Below, piece after piece: positions 7,558-15,386 of a stretch of 64,000 nt of DNA; the first letter of the stretch is position 1, and every line of letters begins with the position of its first letter. The stretch spans positions 496,001 to 560,000 of the forward strand of contig CP040003.1 in the NCBI GenBank assembly GCA_005697215.1. The letters run 5' to 3'. A model generated the notes under the pieces. The model was not told the DNA's origin. It saw nothing but the letters and a program-made list of their open reading frames with translations, and searched no databases. A program made the position numbers and the translations under genes. The DNA is from Candidatus Saccharibacteria bacterium oral taxon 488 (lineage in GTDB: Bacteria > Patescibacteriota > Saccharimonadia > Saccharimonadales > Saccharimonadaceae).

Positions 7558-7775
7558 GCTGTCTGACCTCTGTTTTTATATAACAAAATGCTTATATTTT
7601 CAAATAATAAGACTTTGTCGCACTGAATCCTAACCGATTCTTGTATTATTTTTTAAGAAAGGTGGGTATTAAGCATGATTTTTATATTTTTTAGCCAATA
7701 AACAGCTCTATAAAGAACTATTTTAGTAAATCTTTCATTATAACGATCTTTATAAAGAGACCAGTGGAGTTTTTC

Positions 7776-8660
7776 ATGATGAATAATATTTCAGATTGTT
7801 TTAGTGACTTTTTGCGAGACGAAGTCATATTATGCGACAGGAGTAGCAAAACCATAGAGCGTTACCAGTGCTTTTGCAGGCTACTGATCAATTTCTTAGG
7901 GAACAAACCTATCGATTCCGTATCTCTAGAAGATACCAGAAAATGGCGTGAGATGCTCTACTCATACCAGAAGCCAGATACTGTCAGAGGCTATATAGTT
8001 TGCCTCAAGTGTTTTTTCAAATACTGCCAGCGCAAGGGTCGCCAGCTATTATTCGACACCGAAGACATTAAGATACCTAAGCGCGAAAAACGCACCCTAG
8101 ACATTCCGACAGAAGATGAAGTTGAAGAGTTTATTTCCATCTTAGCCATGAAGCGGCGCGGCTACTGTAATGCTAATAGGCTGCGTAATGTTGCCATCGG
8201 CAGACTAATATTCTCATCAGGCATACGCGTTAGTGAGGTGTGCTCTCTAAATCGTAATTCAATCAAAAACCGCCAGTTCACTATCGTTGGTAAAAGCCGA
8301 GACTCACGGATATGTTTTATTGATTCTCAGACTGAAAAATGTATCGCAGATTATCTAAATATTCGTACAGACAATAGCCCAGCATTATTCATTTCATACC
8401 AAACCGAAAAGAGAATGACACCAGGCAACGTCCGTAATGCGTTTGAGGCAGCATGCGCGCGTTCTGGCGGACAATTTGTCGGCATTAGACCTCACGCACT
8501 ACGCCACAGCTTTGCTACTAAGATGTTGAATAGGCGCGTAGATTTACGCTACATTGGTGACCTTATGGGACATGCTGATCTAAATACAACCAAGGTCTAC
8601 ACGCACTACACAAATCCGCAATTACGAGCCATCTACGACCGCGCCCACGGCGAAACATAA
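7776..8660 (+). CDS. Tyrosine recombinase (phage integrase, XerC/D-like)
   Basis: 294 residues from the ATG at 7776, chosen because GGAG lies seven bases upstream; a GTG 12 bases earlier is weaker. The N-terminal SAM-like core-binding domain spans about 5-90 and the catalytic domain about 110-290. Catalytic residues are visible: Arg in GIRVSE (R151), Lys in the beta-hairpin VGKSRD (K173), HALRH (H240, R243), GH (H266), and the tyrosine in VYTHY (Y275). It probably integrates the prophage at the adjacent tRNA. As the only site-specific recombinase in the window, it is also a candidate for flipping the fibre segment. Confidence 0.85.
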   Translation: MMNNISDCFSDFLRDEVILCDRSSKTIERYQCFCRLLINFLGNKPIDSVSLEDTRKWREMLYSYQKPDTVRGYIVCLKCFFKYCQRKGRQLLFDTEDIKIPKREKRTLDIPTEDEVEEFISILAMKRRGYCNANRLRNVAIGRLIFSSGIRVSEVCSLNRNSIKNRQFTIVGKSRDSRICFIDSQTEKCIADYLNIRTDNSPALFISYQTEKRMTPGNVRNAFEAACARSGGQFVGIRPHALRHSFATKMLNRRVDLRYIGDLMGHADLNTTKVYTHYTNPQLRAIYDRAHGET

Positions 8661-8682
8661 GGGGCAATTACATAAAACAGCC

Positions 8683-8704
8683 GCTGCTTATTGACATAAG
8701 CAGC
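8683..8704 (+). terminator. Integrase terminator hairpin overlapping a promoter -35
   Basis: GCTGCTTAT and ATAAGCAGC form a perfect 9-bp stem around TGAC, followed by TTTGTTT. The loop and right arm contain the TTGACA of the next promoter. Confidence 0.6.
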
Positions 8705-8719
8705 TTTGTTTGCTATACT
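8691..8719 (+). promoter_or_regulatory. Promoter for the tRNA-Gly
   Basis: TTGACA (8691-8696), 17-base spacer, TATACT (8714-8719): an almost perfect sigma-70-type promoter. The leader up to the tRNA holds a dyad TAGATAAG/CTTATCTA (8761-8768 and 8786-8793) and a second dyad touching the tRNA. Confidence 0.8.
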
Positions 8720-8797
8720 AGGTACACAGTCGAAAGACACGTACATTGCATCATAAATGTTAGATAAGCTCACAGAACTTGATACCTTATCTACGAT

Positions 8798-8815
8798 GCA
8801 TAACAAACGTTATGC
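8798..8815. repeat. 18-bp dyad abutting the tRNA-Gly (possible recombinase core site)
   Basis: GCATAAC-AAAC-GTTATGC is a perfect 7-bp inverted repeat with a 4-base centre that includes the first two tRNA bases. It could be a recombinase core, a tRNA leader processing hairpin, or chance. Confidence 0.35.
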
Positions 8816-8889
8816 GGGTTTAGCTCAGTTGTTAGAGCGCTTCCTTGCCATGGAAGAGGCCAGGAGTTAGAGTCTCCTTACCCGCACCA
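8814..8889 (+). tRNA. tRNA-Gly (anticodon GCC) with non-canonical D- and T-loops
   Basis: A 76-nt cloverleaf with encoded CCA. Acceptor GCGGGTT/TACCCGC has a U7-U66 mismatch; D-stem GCTC/GAGC; anticodon stem CTTCC/GGAAG with loop TTGCCAT; T-stem AGGAG/CTCCT. The D-loop reads AGTTGTTA, with G19 replaced by U. The T-loop reads TTAGAGT, with the near-universal C56 replaced by A. These two positions normally form the G19-C56 tertiary pair, and here they could form U19-A56. This looks like a compensated variant and not random decay. It lies beside the integrase and may be the integration site. Confidence 0.8.
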
Positions 8890-8892
8890 TAT

Positions 8893-8922
8893 AAGACTTT
8901 TCAGCGCCTGGAGGGTCTTTTT
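8893..8922 (+). terminator. tRNA-Gly terminator
   Basis: AAGAC pairs with GTCTT around an inner CAG/CTG stem, followed by a T-rich tail (TTTTTGATTTT). Confidence 0.55.
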
Positions 8923-8989
8923 GATTTTCCTGGATATAACCCTTATTTGTTCTTAATTAATTATAGTATGCGATTAGCCGTAATAGTAT

Positions 8990-9946
8990 ATGAGCAACCA
9001 ACAGATAAAAAAGCAACCAACAAAACGACAGCATTGGCTACCTCGTAGTTCTTATTTGCAAAACTTCACCGTTGACGGCAAGGTCAAGACTTATTGGCTT
9101 GGAAATAATGGCCGTGCTAAGTTTATACAAACTGCTGAACAAAAAGACATAGCACCTATCAATGTTGCTGTAAAAAATAATCTATATGAAATGCCACTTC
9201 TGCCGACCAATGCCGTTGAGAATGTTTTAGCTCAAATAGAAGGAGACTATGGAAAGATACTAGATAATAAAATCAAAAAGAGTAAGCGACTTAGCAGAGA
9301 AGATCATGAAAAAGTAGCTTTATATATAAGCACACTAGAAAGCCGCACAATTAAACAGCAGAACCATCTAAATAATTTCCTGAATCAACTTAATGAAATG
9401 GGTCGTGCAATATCATTAGGACATAACGCACCAGATGCAGCTGATAGGTGGAGTAAAAAGATAGAAATGATGGAGGAAATATTTTTTCTCGAATCAATAC
9501 TCGTATCTTTAGACGTAAATAAATGGGGACCATTGGATTTTTGTTTTCTAAGACCATCAGATACTGTTGACATTGAATTTATAACATCAGATCACCCCGT
9601 AACAGTTACTGATTTTACTAAAGACAACTCTCCGTTCGGACTTAATCATTGGCATAAAACAGCCGAATGTATAGTTCCACTCACTCCAAAAATAGCACTG
9701 TTCGGTAATAGGTGCGGCATCACTGGATACAAAGAAATAGATTATAACTTTGTTCGTGAAATAGACAACCGTACACTACGGCGAGCAGATAAGATAATTA
9801 TCTCTGCAAGTCCAATCCCAGAATACGAAGAAAAGGCCATAGTCGAGCGTGCACCGCAGAGCTTACTGCTTAATTTTCTGAAACTGCCGGACGGTCAAAT
9901 TGACAAGATTATTAAGAAGCAAAATAAACAAGAACAGAACAAATAA
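8990..9946 (+). CDS. DUF4238 family protein
   Basis: 318 residues, ATG without a clear Shine-Dalgarno. The N-terminus has the DUF4238 hallmark: RQHWLPRSSYLQNFT, then a strand with Lys/Tyr/Trp, and NNLYEMP. The middle is helical with a long charged region. A second conserved block, EFITSDHPVT (about residues 198-207), is followed by VPLTPKIALFGN. The family is often found alone or as cargo in phages and genomic islands; its biochemical role is unknown and a defence role is often suspected. The AT-rich composition and place beside the tRNA suggest acquired DNA. Confidence 0.7.
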   Translation: MSNQQIKKQPTKRQHWLPRSSYLQNFTVDGKVKTYWLGNNGRAKFIQTAEQKDIAPINVAVKNNLYEMPLLPTNAVENVLAQIEGDYGKILDNKIKKSKRLSREDHEKVALYISTLESRTIKQQNHLNNFLNQLNEMGRAISLGHNAPDAADRWSKKIEMMEEIFFLESILVSLDVNKWGPLDFCFLRPSDTVDIEFITSDHPVTVTDFTKDNSPFGLNHWHKTAECIVPLTPKIALFGNRCGITGYKEIDYNFVREIDNRTLRRADKIIISASPIPEYEEKAIVERAPQSLLLNFLKLPDGQIDKIIKKQNKQEQNK

Positions 9947-9989
9947 TTTAAGCTTACAATCAATCCGTCGTAGCAATCACAAAAATAGT

Positions 9990-10709
9990 CTAGCTATCAA
10001 TCCTGTTCAATAGCCCTCCATAATTATACGGCGTGAATTTGTCATTGATAAAGATCGGATAGGCCGGAGTTTTTACTCCCATCTTTTCTGCCAAATTCTG
10101 GTCAATCGGCTGGAATGCTCTTAGGTTTGCCTGATCAAGGTTTAACCTTGTTTTATCCTCCAGGGTTATCCGATATACAAAGCGAAACTTCTCCACCCCT
10201 GAGACCGCCCGGCAATCAGCAATTTCCTTTTCAGCAAGCATTTGCAGCTTCTGGCGCCAGACTTTCACATCGTTCAGCCTGCTCTGAACACTAATTTCTA
10301 TCGATACGCAATTAAGCGCATACTTATTTATGCAATCATAATCTGCCACAATCACCCGAGGCAAACCTAGCAGCCACGACGCGGCCAGCAGCTCCTCATT
10401 TGCACCCTCCCCGACAAACGTACAATCATTATCCGGACAAAACGTATTGTGAAAGTCAAGCGCAATATCATACTCCTTGCACATTTCCAATAGCTCAATC
10501 GGACGCCATTGCTCGTATATGCCGCTTGATTTCACGCCAGGAAATGACCGGTTCAAGTCTTGTTCGATGAACCGCTTATTTCTTTTTATTGCCTCCTCAT
10601 TCGCCAGTACACTGTCAATATTTTCCAGCGGATTTTCCTGTAAACTCTTGACCAAATCAATGCCCAGCATTTCATTCCCGTGCATGCCGCCGATTACTAA
10701 TATTTTCAT
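9990..10709 (-). CDS. Zinc metallocarboxypeptidase-like, succinylglutamate desuccinylase/aspartoacylase family
   Basis: 239 residues with a good Shine-Dalgarno (AAGGAGG) before the ATG. Family landmarks are the GGMHGNE zinc motif (H and E, near residue 10), DLNRSFPG (about 52-59) for substrate-carboxylate binding, LDFHNT supplying the third zinc ligand, and a late catalytic Glu region. The family (AstE, AspA, M14-like) removes an acyl or amino-acid group from a small substrate. At 239 residues it is shorter than AstE (about 320). The substrate is not predictable. Confidence 0.7.
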   Translation of the reverse strand: MKILVIGGMHGNEMLGIDLVKSLQENPLENIDSVLANEEAIKRNKRFIEQDLNRSFPGVKSSGIYEQWRPIELLEMCKEYDIALDFHNTFCPDNDCTFVGEGANEELLAASWLLGLPRVIVADYDCINKYALNCVSIEISVQSRLNDVKVWRQKLQMLAEKEIADCRAVSGVEKFRFVYRITLEDKTRLNLDQANLRAFQPIDQNLAEKMGVKTPAYPIFINDKFTPYNYGGLLNRIDS

Positions 10710-10736
10710 ATTCTTATCCTCCTTATATATTATTTT

Positions 10737-11402
10737 TTACCGAGATAAATCAATTGATACAAAATTCCGCCAATCAGGAACATCAGATTTGGCTTTATCA
10801 ATGGTCGCATCATCGCCAAAATCCCTCATGGCTGCGCGCGTCATTGCCGGCGCAATAGTCCGATAAGCTACCTTCATCTGATCTAGGCGATTGGAAAACC
10901 CGTATATCATTGGGCGAAAATTTACTAGATTATTACGTCTCGAGACTTGGCGGTCGGCGAAAACTTCATCCAGCCATAATATCTCTGGGTTAGGAGCAGC
11001 GGTTGGCGCGTACTTACGCTTAAGCCACGCTGCCATTTCTAGCGACCCAGGGTATTTTTCCGCCGCAATCTGCGCTGGATTAGCCGTCCAAGCGACCGCC
11101 GCCAATGCCAGTCCCGCTGGCGTCTCCTCGATATACCAACATGTTGGGCGCGTCTCGCCGATAGCATTAAATTTCTCGGTCAATTCCTGTTCTGTATAGG
11201 CTTCGTCGCCAGTCGCGCTGCCGCAAGCTTGACATATATCACCAGGATTTTGACGAGAATAACCCGACGAGCAGCCGCCGCATTTACTTACTTCATACCA
11301 AGGTTCTGCCGCGAACGCCGCTTGATACGCGGGAATAATCGCGTCATACTTCTCCCTCGCCTCATCTGGCGCAGCGAACCTCGCTGTTCTTATTTCACTC
11401 AT
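10737..11402 (-). CDS. Acetyltransferase-like protein with an inserted zinc ribbon
   Basis: 221 residues. The start is set at the ATG at 11402, which has GGAG seven bases upstream; a TTG 12 bases earlier is in frame but weaker. It begins like a GNAT (IIPAYQAAFAAEPWYE). Two cysteine pairs about 20 residues apart (CGGC and CQAC) then form a probable zinc ribbon, followed by CWYIEE...GLALAAVAW, matching the central GNAT strands, and WLDEVFA. No classical Q/RxxGxG/A motif is evident, so acetyl-CoA use is uncertain. It lies 27 bases upstream of the metallopeptidase-like gene, probably in one operon with it. Confidence 0.5.
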   Translation of the reverse strand: MSEIRTARFAAPDEAREKYDAIIPAYQAAFAAEPWYEVSKCGGCSSGYSRQNPGDICQACGSATGDEAYTEQELTEKFNAIGETRPTCWYIEETPAGLALAAVAWTANPAQIAAEKYPGSLEMAAWLKRKYAPTAAPNPEILWLDEVFADRQVSRRNNLVNFRPMIYGFSNRLDQMKVAYRTIAPAMTRAAMRDFGDDATIDKAKSDVPDWRNFVSIDLSR

Positions 11403-11433
11403 AAATATCTCCAAAATTAACTAAATTAACTGT

Positions 11434-11464
11434 CAAAAAATCAAAACGCCAGCGTCGCGCCGGC
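11434..11464 (-). terminator. Terminator of the YerC-like gene
   Basis: On the minus strand GCCGGCG/CGCTGGC (one mismatch) is followed by TTTTGATTTTTTG. Confidence 0.6.
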
Positions 11465-11487
11465 ATTTATTTGGATTTATTCGCAAA

Positions 11488-11805
11488 CTACTCAGCGCGA
11501 GCTGGCCAAACGTGCGAATGATGCTTAAAGACGTTTTTATAGCCGCCAGTACCGTTTTGCATCCAGTCGCTAATCCGAGCAACCGTACGGCTACTGAGCT
11601 TCGTCGCTGCAATGACGTCAGCGTATTTTTCGCCTTTTGATAACATTTTGGCAGCTTGTAGGCGCGCGCCAACTTCAATAATCTCCTTCTGAGTCATGAC
11701 ATCGCGAAGAAACGCCCGCATTTCATTAGGGTCACTTATACTAGCAAGAACATCCGCCAGCTGACGCGACTGTTCATCTTTCCAAATATCGTTCTTGCCA
11801 TTCAT
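11488..11805 (-). CDS. YerC/YecD-type TrpR-like DNA-binding regulator
   Basis: 105 residues. The all-helical TrpR-superfamily pattern is visible: an N-terminal amphipathic helix, FLRDVMTQKEIIEVGARLQAAKML, then a helix-turn-helix (YADVIAATKLSSRTVARISDWM), ending in a basic/aromatic tail. The domain occurs in Firmicutes YerC and in CPR genomes as a small transcription regulator of unknown target. The start has a -10-like TAAACT ending six bases upstream and no Shine-Dalgarno, suggesting a leaderless mRNA. Divergent from the GH13 gene. Confidence 0.8.
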   Translation of the reverse strand: MNGKNDIWKDEQSRQLADVLASISDPNEMRAFLRDVMTQKEIIEVGARLQAAKMLSKGEKYADVIAATKLSSRTVARISDWMQNGTGGYKNVFKHHSHVWPARAE

Positions 11806-11811
11806 ATTTTT

Positions 11812-11817
11812 AGTTTA
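11812..11817 (-). promoter_or_regulatory. -10 element of a leaderless transcript (yerC-like)
   Basis: TAAACT on the minus strand, then six bases, then ATG at 11805. Confidence 0.55.
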
Positions 11818-11889
11818 CCAAAGTAAAGTAAAAATGTCAATAGCCTTCGTGTCATCGACTAAAAACTGGCATTTTGCTCTCATCTCGCT

Positions 11890-11895
11890 TATACT
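11890..11895 (+). promoter_or_regulatory. -10 element of a leaderless transcript (GH13 gene)
   Basis: TATACT, then TAAATC, then ATG at 11902; a CTGGCA-like -35 lies 18 bases upstream. No Shine-Dalgarno. Confidence 0.65.
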
Positions 11896-11901
11896 TAAAT
11901 C

Positions 11902-13494
11902 ATGAAAACTTGGCAAGATGTTGCTTCTTTGTATCAGATTTATCCGCGTAGTTTTCGGGATACCAATGGCGATGGGATTGGCGATTTGAATGGCATTACC
12001 GAGAAGCTGGATTATTTGGCGTGGCTGGGCGTTGACGGGATTTGGATTTCACCGTTTTTTACCTCGCCGCTGACTGATTTTGGCTATGATATCGCTGACT
12101 ACCGAGCGATTGATCCGACATTTGGCGGGCTGGATGATTTTCGGGCGCTATTAGAAAAAGCTCATATCCTCGATATCAAAGTCATGATCGATCTCGTTCC
12201 CTGCCACACGTCTGATCAACATTCGTGGTTTCAGGAAGCGCGGTCATCGCGCGACAATCCCAAGCGTGATTATTATGTCTGGCGTAACGGGCGAGACGGC
12301 AATGAGCCAAATAATTGGCGAAGTTTATCTGGCGGCAGTTCATGGGAGTTTGATGAGCAAACCGGTCAATTTTATCTCCACTCATTCCTGAAGACACAGC
12401 CGGATTTGAATTGGGATAATCCTGCGGTTCGCGATGAGATAAAAAACGTGGTGCGATTTTGGTTTGATATGGGCGTGGACGGCATGCGGGTTGACGCGAT
12501 TTGGGGCATTTCTAAAGATCCGGAATTTGGCAATGATTCGCCAAATCCTGATTTTTCTGGCGACCCAAAAGCTTACGGTGCGTTCATCCACGACCACTGT
12601 AAAATGGGGCCGCATTTTCAAGAATACCTGCGTGAGCTGGCGGCGGTTTGTGATGAATATGACGATAAGCAGATGGTGTTTGAATTTTATCCGGACGAGA
12701 AGTTGGGCGATATTTACCAGCAGTACCGCCAAGTGCTGACCGCCCATCCAAAGGCGTCGGCATTTTTCATGGAGTATCGCCAGGACGAGTGGCATGCGGA
12801 GCATACCGGGCAGAAGATTGAGAATTATCTGCGAGCGGCAGGTTCGGCCAAACCGTTTTTCTGCGTTGGCAATCACGATCAGCCGCGCATTGCCTCGCGG
12901 CTCGGGGCGGAACGAGCGCGGGCTTTGCACTTTCTCAATCTGCTCACACCGGGTATTAGCGTAATGTACTATGGTGATGAGATTGGCATAACCAATGGCG
13001 AGCTGACCGCTGATGACATTCAGGATAATTTCAGTCCCGCCAATTCCGCCATCGACAGCCGCGACCTGGAGCGCACGCCGATGCAATGGGACGATACGCA
13101 GTTCGCTGGATTCTCAAGCGTACAACCGTGGCTGCCCGTTCACGCCAACGCGATAAGAACCAACGTCCTGACACAGGCCATGCACCCTGACTCGCTCCTA
13201 CATCTGCACCGACGGCTGCTTCACCTGCGGCGGAGTATGCCAGTGTTGCAGCACGGCACGCTTAAAGTGATTAACACCGGTAATGGATTTGTCCTCGGTA
13301 TCAAACGAGAGCTAGGCAGCGAGTGGGCTTATATTTATATTAACTTCGCTGATGCACCACAGCATTTTTTTATCCCAGAACATACCAAAATCATCGCCTC
13401 AACCCACCCCTACTGCTCTACCATCGACAATAATCAGCAGCTAACAATTCAGAAATATTGTGGGGTTTTATTATTGCCACAGAATAATAGGTAA
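11902..13494 (+). CDS. GH13 alpha-glucosidase / oligo-1,6-glucosidase
   Basis: 530 residues, the usual family length. N-terminal YQIYPRSFRDTNGDGIGDLNGI is the classic GH13 oligosaccharide-hydrolase opening. Conserved regions follow: DLVPCHTSDQHSWF, the nucleophile in GMRVDAIWG, the general acid/base in MVFEFYPDE, and the third carboxylate in VGNHDQPR. A beta-sandwich C-terminal domain starts around residue 440. It would hydrolyse alpha-glucosidic bonds in maltose/isomaltose-type sugars in the cytoplasm, since no signal peptide is visible. It fits with the phosphoglucomutase further along. The start is apparently leaderless. Confidence 0.9.
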   Translation: MKTWQDVASLYQIYPRSFRDTNGDGIGDLNGITEKLDYLAWLGVDGIWISPFFTSPLTDFGYDIADYRAIDPTFGGLDDFRALLEKAHILDIKVMIDLVPCHTSDQHSWFQEARSSRDNPKRDYYVWRNGRDGNEPNNWRSLSGGSSWEFDEQTGQFYLHSFLKTQPDLNWDNPAVRDEIKNVVRFWFDMGVDGMRVDAIWGISKDPEFGNDSPNPDFSGDPKAYGAFIHDHCKMGPHFQEYLRELAAVCDEYDDKQMVFEFYPDEKLGDIYQQYRQVLTAHPKASAFFMEYRQDEWHAEHTGQKIENYLRAAGSAKPFFCVGNHDQPRIASRLGAERARALHFLNLLTPGISVMYYGDEIGITNGELTADDIQDNFSPANSAIDSRDLERTPMQWDDTQFAGFSSVQPWLPVHANAIRTNVLTQAMHPDSLLHLHRRLLHLRRSMPVLQHGTLKVINTGNGFVLGIKRELGSEWAYIYINFADAPQHFFIPEHTKIIASTHPYCSTIDNNQQLTIQKYCGVLLLPQNNR

Positions 13495-13508
13495 CTATTG
13501 CTTATGTC

Positions 13509-13537
13509 TTTACAGTTTGAGTATACTGTTCTACAAT
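13509..13537 (+). promoter_or_regulatory. Promoter of the HsdR-N gene
   Basis: TTTACA (13509-13514), 17-base spacer, TACAAT (13532-13537); the leader contains GAAGGG before the ATG at 13570. Confidence 0.65.
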
Positions 13538-13569
13538 ATCTGCAAGTTAGTTAATAACGAAGGGTAACT

Positions 13570-14226
13570 ATGGCTACAGACTTCCAGGAAAAAGCTTGTG
13601 AAAAGGCTTTGCGTGAGTATCGTAAAAAATATTTAACAAAGAAAGAAAACCTCAATGCTGATGAGTCAACGGCACGCCTGATGGTCAATAGCCTGCTCAG
13701 TATGGTGCTTGGATATACTCTCATTGACGAGATTAAAACAGAACATATGATTCGTGGTACATATGTTGACTACGTTGTGCAGTTAAATAAGAAAATTCAT
13801 TTTATTGTTGAAGCAAAGGCCACCTCTATTGACCTCAATGAGCGCCACCTCAAACAGGCTGTTGACTATGCCTCAAACGAAGGTGTTGACTGGGTGATCT
13901 TAACTAATGGTCGCTGCGTCGAGCTTCACCGTGTTATCTTTGAAAAGCCGATTCGCTCACAGCGTATTTTTGCCTATGACTTAACCAATTTATCAACAAT
14001 TAGAACTGCAGCAAAGCACCTAGTGAACCTCACCAAGAAATCTGTGCTCAGAGGTGATTTAGATAAATACTGGAAGCGTTTTGATGCGCTAACCGAAGAC
14101 AACATGAGAAAGGCTATTAAGTCACCCGATGTTATTCGTAGCCTGAGACTGTTCATTAAGAAAAAGTCGACTATCAACTTTACCGATGCCGAGGTTGCCA
14201 AGGCGATTGACAAACTAATCAGTTAA
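13570..14226 (+). CDS. Orphan type I restriction HsdR N-terminal-like nuclease domain
   Basis: 218 residues, Shine-Dalgarno GAAGGG. After a helical start, the PD-(D/E)xK core of HSDR_N domains is visible: GYTLIDEI, then YVDYVV (the Asp), and FIVEAKA (the Glu-x-Lys) around residues 70-95, followed by LKQAVDYASNEGVDWVILTNG. No helicase part, HsdM or HsdS is nearby, so this is a stand-alone member, as often seen in bacterial and archaeal genomes. Role in restriction or repair is not established. Promoter TTTACA-N17-TACAAT upstream. Confidence 0.75.
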   Translation: MATDFQEKACEKALREYRKKYLTKKENLNADESTARLMVNSLLSMVLGYTLIDEIKTEHMIRGTYVDYVVQLNKKIHFIVEAKATSIDLNERHLKQAVDYASNEGVDWVILTNGRCVELHRVIFEKPIRSQRIFAYDLTNLSTIRTAAKHLVNLTKKSVLRGDLDKYWKRFDALTEDNMRKAIKSPDVIRSLRLFIKKKSTINFTDAEVAKAIDKLIS

Positions 14227-14277
14227 TTACCGTGCTTTCACCAAGGCTAGACCTGTCACCCCGCCAACAATCCCCTG

Positions 14278-14820
14278 CTAATACAGCTGCGCCCACGACG
14301 CAACATATCTATTGAGTCCATTTGGGCCGAGCCGCCCTGCACCGATACACTTCAACCTCAACTGCTGACCCAAGCCATTGACCGCAAAGAACGCGGTTGG
14401 ATCCGGGCCACGCAGCACTCGTACCGCCCCCTCAATTGGCCGATCATTTAACTCAGCCTTACCAGCCACCGACACCCAGCCGATATAGAATAGCAACTTA
14501 TCAAGCTCATCACCACTACCCTCAAACTGAGGCTGCAGCACCCCATATTCATACCAGCCGCCAGCAACTGGCATCTGAAATCGTGGCGTCCCTTTATCTG
14601 GCACCTCTTCCTCGGCCTCTGGCATGATAAGTGCTTTCTCCGGATCAATAGCATCCGGGTCAACTTCGTGACATGACCATGGGCTGGAATGATTAATATC
14701 ATGTGCACGCCCTCCAGCCGCCAGCAGCCGCAGTGGCGATATCGCTACGTCCGCCATTCGTTTTAGCAAACCGTATGGGAGTGGCCGTAGTGGCGCTTCA
14801 CTGTCAAATTGCTCTTTCAT
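14278..14820 (-). CDS. Unknown protein, tandem paralogue of the upstream gene
   Basis: 180 residues from the ATG at 14820, chosen because AGGAGGAGG lies just upstream; the longer frame lacks a ribosome site. It shares a pattern with the gene at 14834: LxxxxKMADVAxxPL near the N-terminus, a PW-x-CxxxxDPxxIDP block, a W-x-YxVLxxxF strand pair, FxIGWV, and a GPxxxxxEFFAV-type segment near the end. No membrane segments. Last gene of the tyrS-pgm-recG-rsmD operon. Function unknown. Confidence 0.65.
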   Translation of the reverse strand: MKEQFDSEAPLRPLPYGLLKRMADVAISPLRLLAAGGRAHDINHSSPWSCHEVDPDAIDPEKALIMPEAEEEVPDKGTPRFQMPVAGGWYEYGVLQPQFEGSGDELDKLLFYIGWVSVAGKAELNDRPIEGAVRVLRGPDPTAFFAVNGLGQQLRLKCIGAGRLGPNGLNRYVASWAQLY

Positions 14821-14833
14821 ACTCGCCTCCTCC

Positions 14834-15370
14834 TTATAATAATCGTATCTTTGGATAGTTATTATCACCGAGCACGCCAGTGTCTATAATCTCCAGTCCG
14901 ATCTGCGTTCCATCAGGATGTACCGCAAAAAACTCTGTCTCTAGGTGTGCCGGCCCGCTCAACATTCGCACGTATTGATCATTGATTGGCAGACGATGGA
15001 CTATCGACTGCTTTACCTGGCCACTCCCACGTTCACGCACTATCCAGCCAATATGAAACGGCGGCTTAGCCCGCAGCACGCAATAATGCCGCCAACCAAC
15101 GAGCCCTGGCGCATGAAAAAGAAATGAAAAGCGGCCCGGCAGTAGCTCGTCTGTCTCACCATTCGTCGTCACCGTCAGCGCTGGATCTATCAGCGATGGA
15201 TCAATATCACGCTGGCAATGCCACGGGTGGGTCTCCTGCATACTGTCTCGGCGAAAACCGCCCAACATAAACATCAGCGGCCGCATTGCTACGTCCGCCA
15301 TTTTCGTCCATAACGGTAGGGGTTCAGGGCGAAGAGCCGAGTGATTGTGTTCGTCTCGCCGTTTCTCCAT
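14834..15370 (-). CDS. Unknown protein, tandem paralogue of the downstream gene
   Basis: 178 residues from the ATG at 15370, which aligns best with the start of its paralogue; a GTG at 15394 with AAGGAG upstream is an equally usable alternative and would overlap rsmD. Shared blocks are KMADVAMRPL, HPWHCQRDIDPSLIDP, GWRHYCVLRAKPPFHIGWIV and LETEFFAVHPDGTQIGL. Soluble, beta-rich C-terminal half. The pair probably arose by tandem duplication. No family recognised. Confidence 0.65.
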   Translation of the reverse strand: MEKRRDEHNHSALRPEPLPLWTKMADVAMRPLMFMLGGFRRDSMQETHPWHCQRDIDPSLIDPALTVTTNGETDELLPGRFSFLFHAPGLVGWRHYCVLRAKPPFHIGWIVRERGSGQVKQSIVHRLPINDQYVRMLSGPAHLETEFFAVHPDGTQIGLEIIDTGVLGDNNYPKIRLL

Positions 15371-15386
15371 CGTCACCTCACTGGCG

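Larger units (their letters stand above)
1..8890. mobile_element. Right end of a prophage (podovirus-like), truncated at the window start
   Basis: A run of plus-strand genes includes a head-to-tail adaptor-like protein, a tail hub, a tail fibre, a holin/endolysin cassette, an anti-defence gene and a tyrosine recombinase next to a tRNA gene. Most genes are tightly packed with Shine-Dalgarno sequences, unlike the leaderless starts common in the host part. The left attachment site lies outside the window, so the exact boundary is not provable. The right boundary is placed at the tRNA-Gly by its adjacency to the integrase. The AT-rich DUF4238 gene at 8990 could also belong to the element. Confidence 0.85.

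Noticed and set aside
12382..13086. Minus-strand ORF of 234 codons inside the GH13 gene
   Set aside because: Antisense of a gene with intact catalytic motifs.
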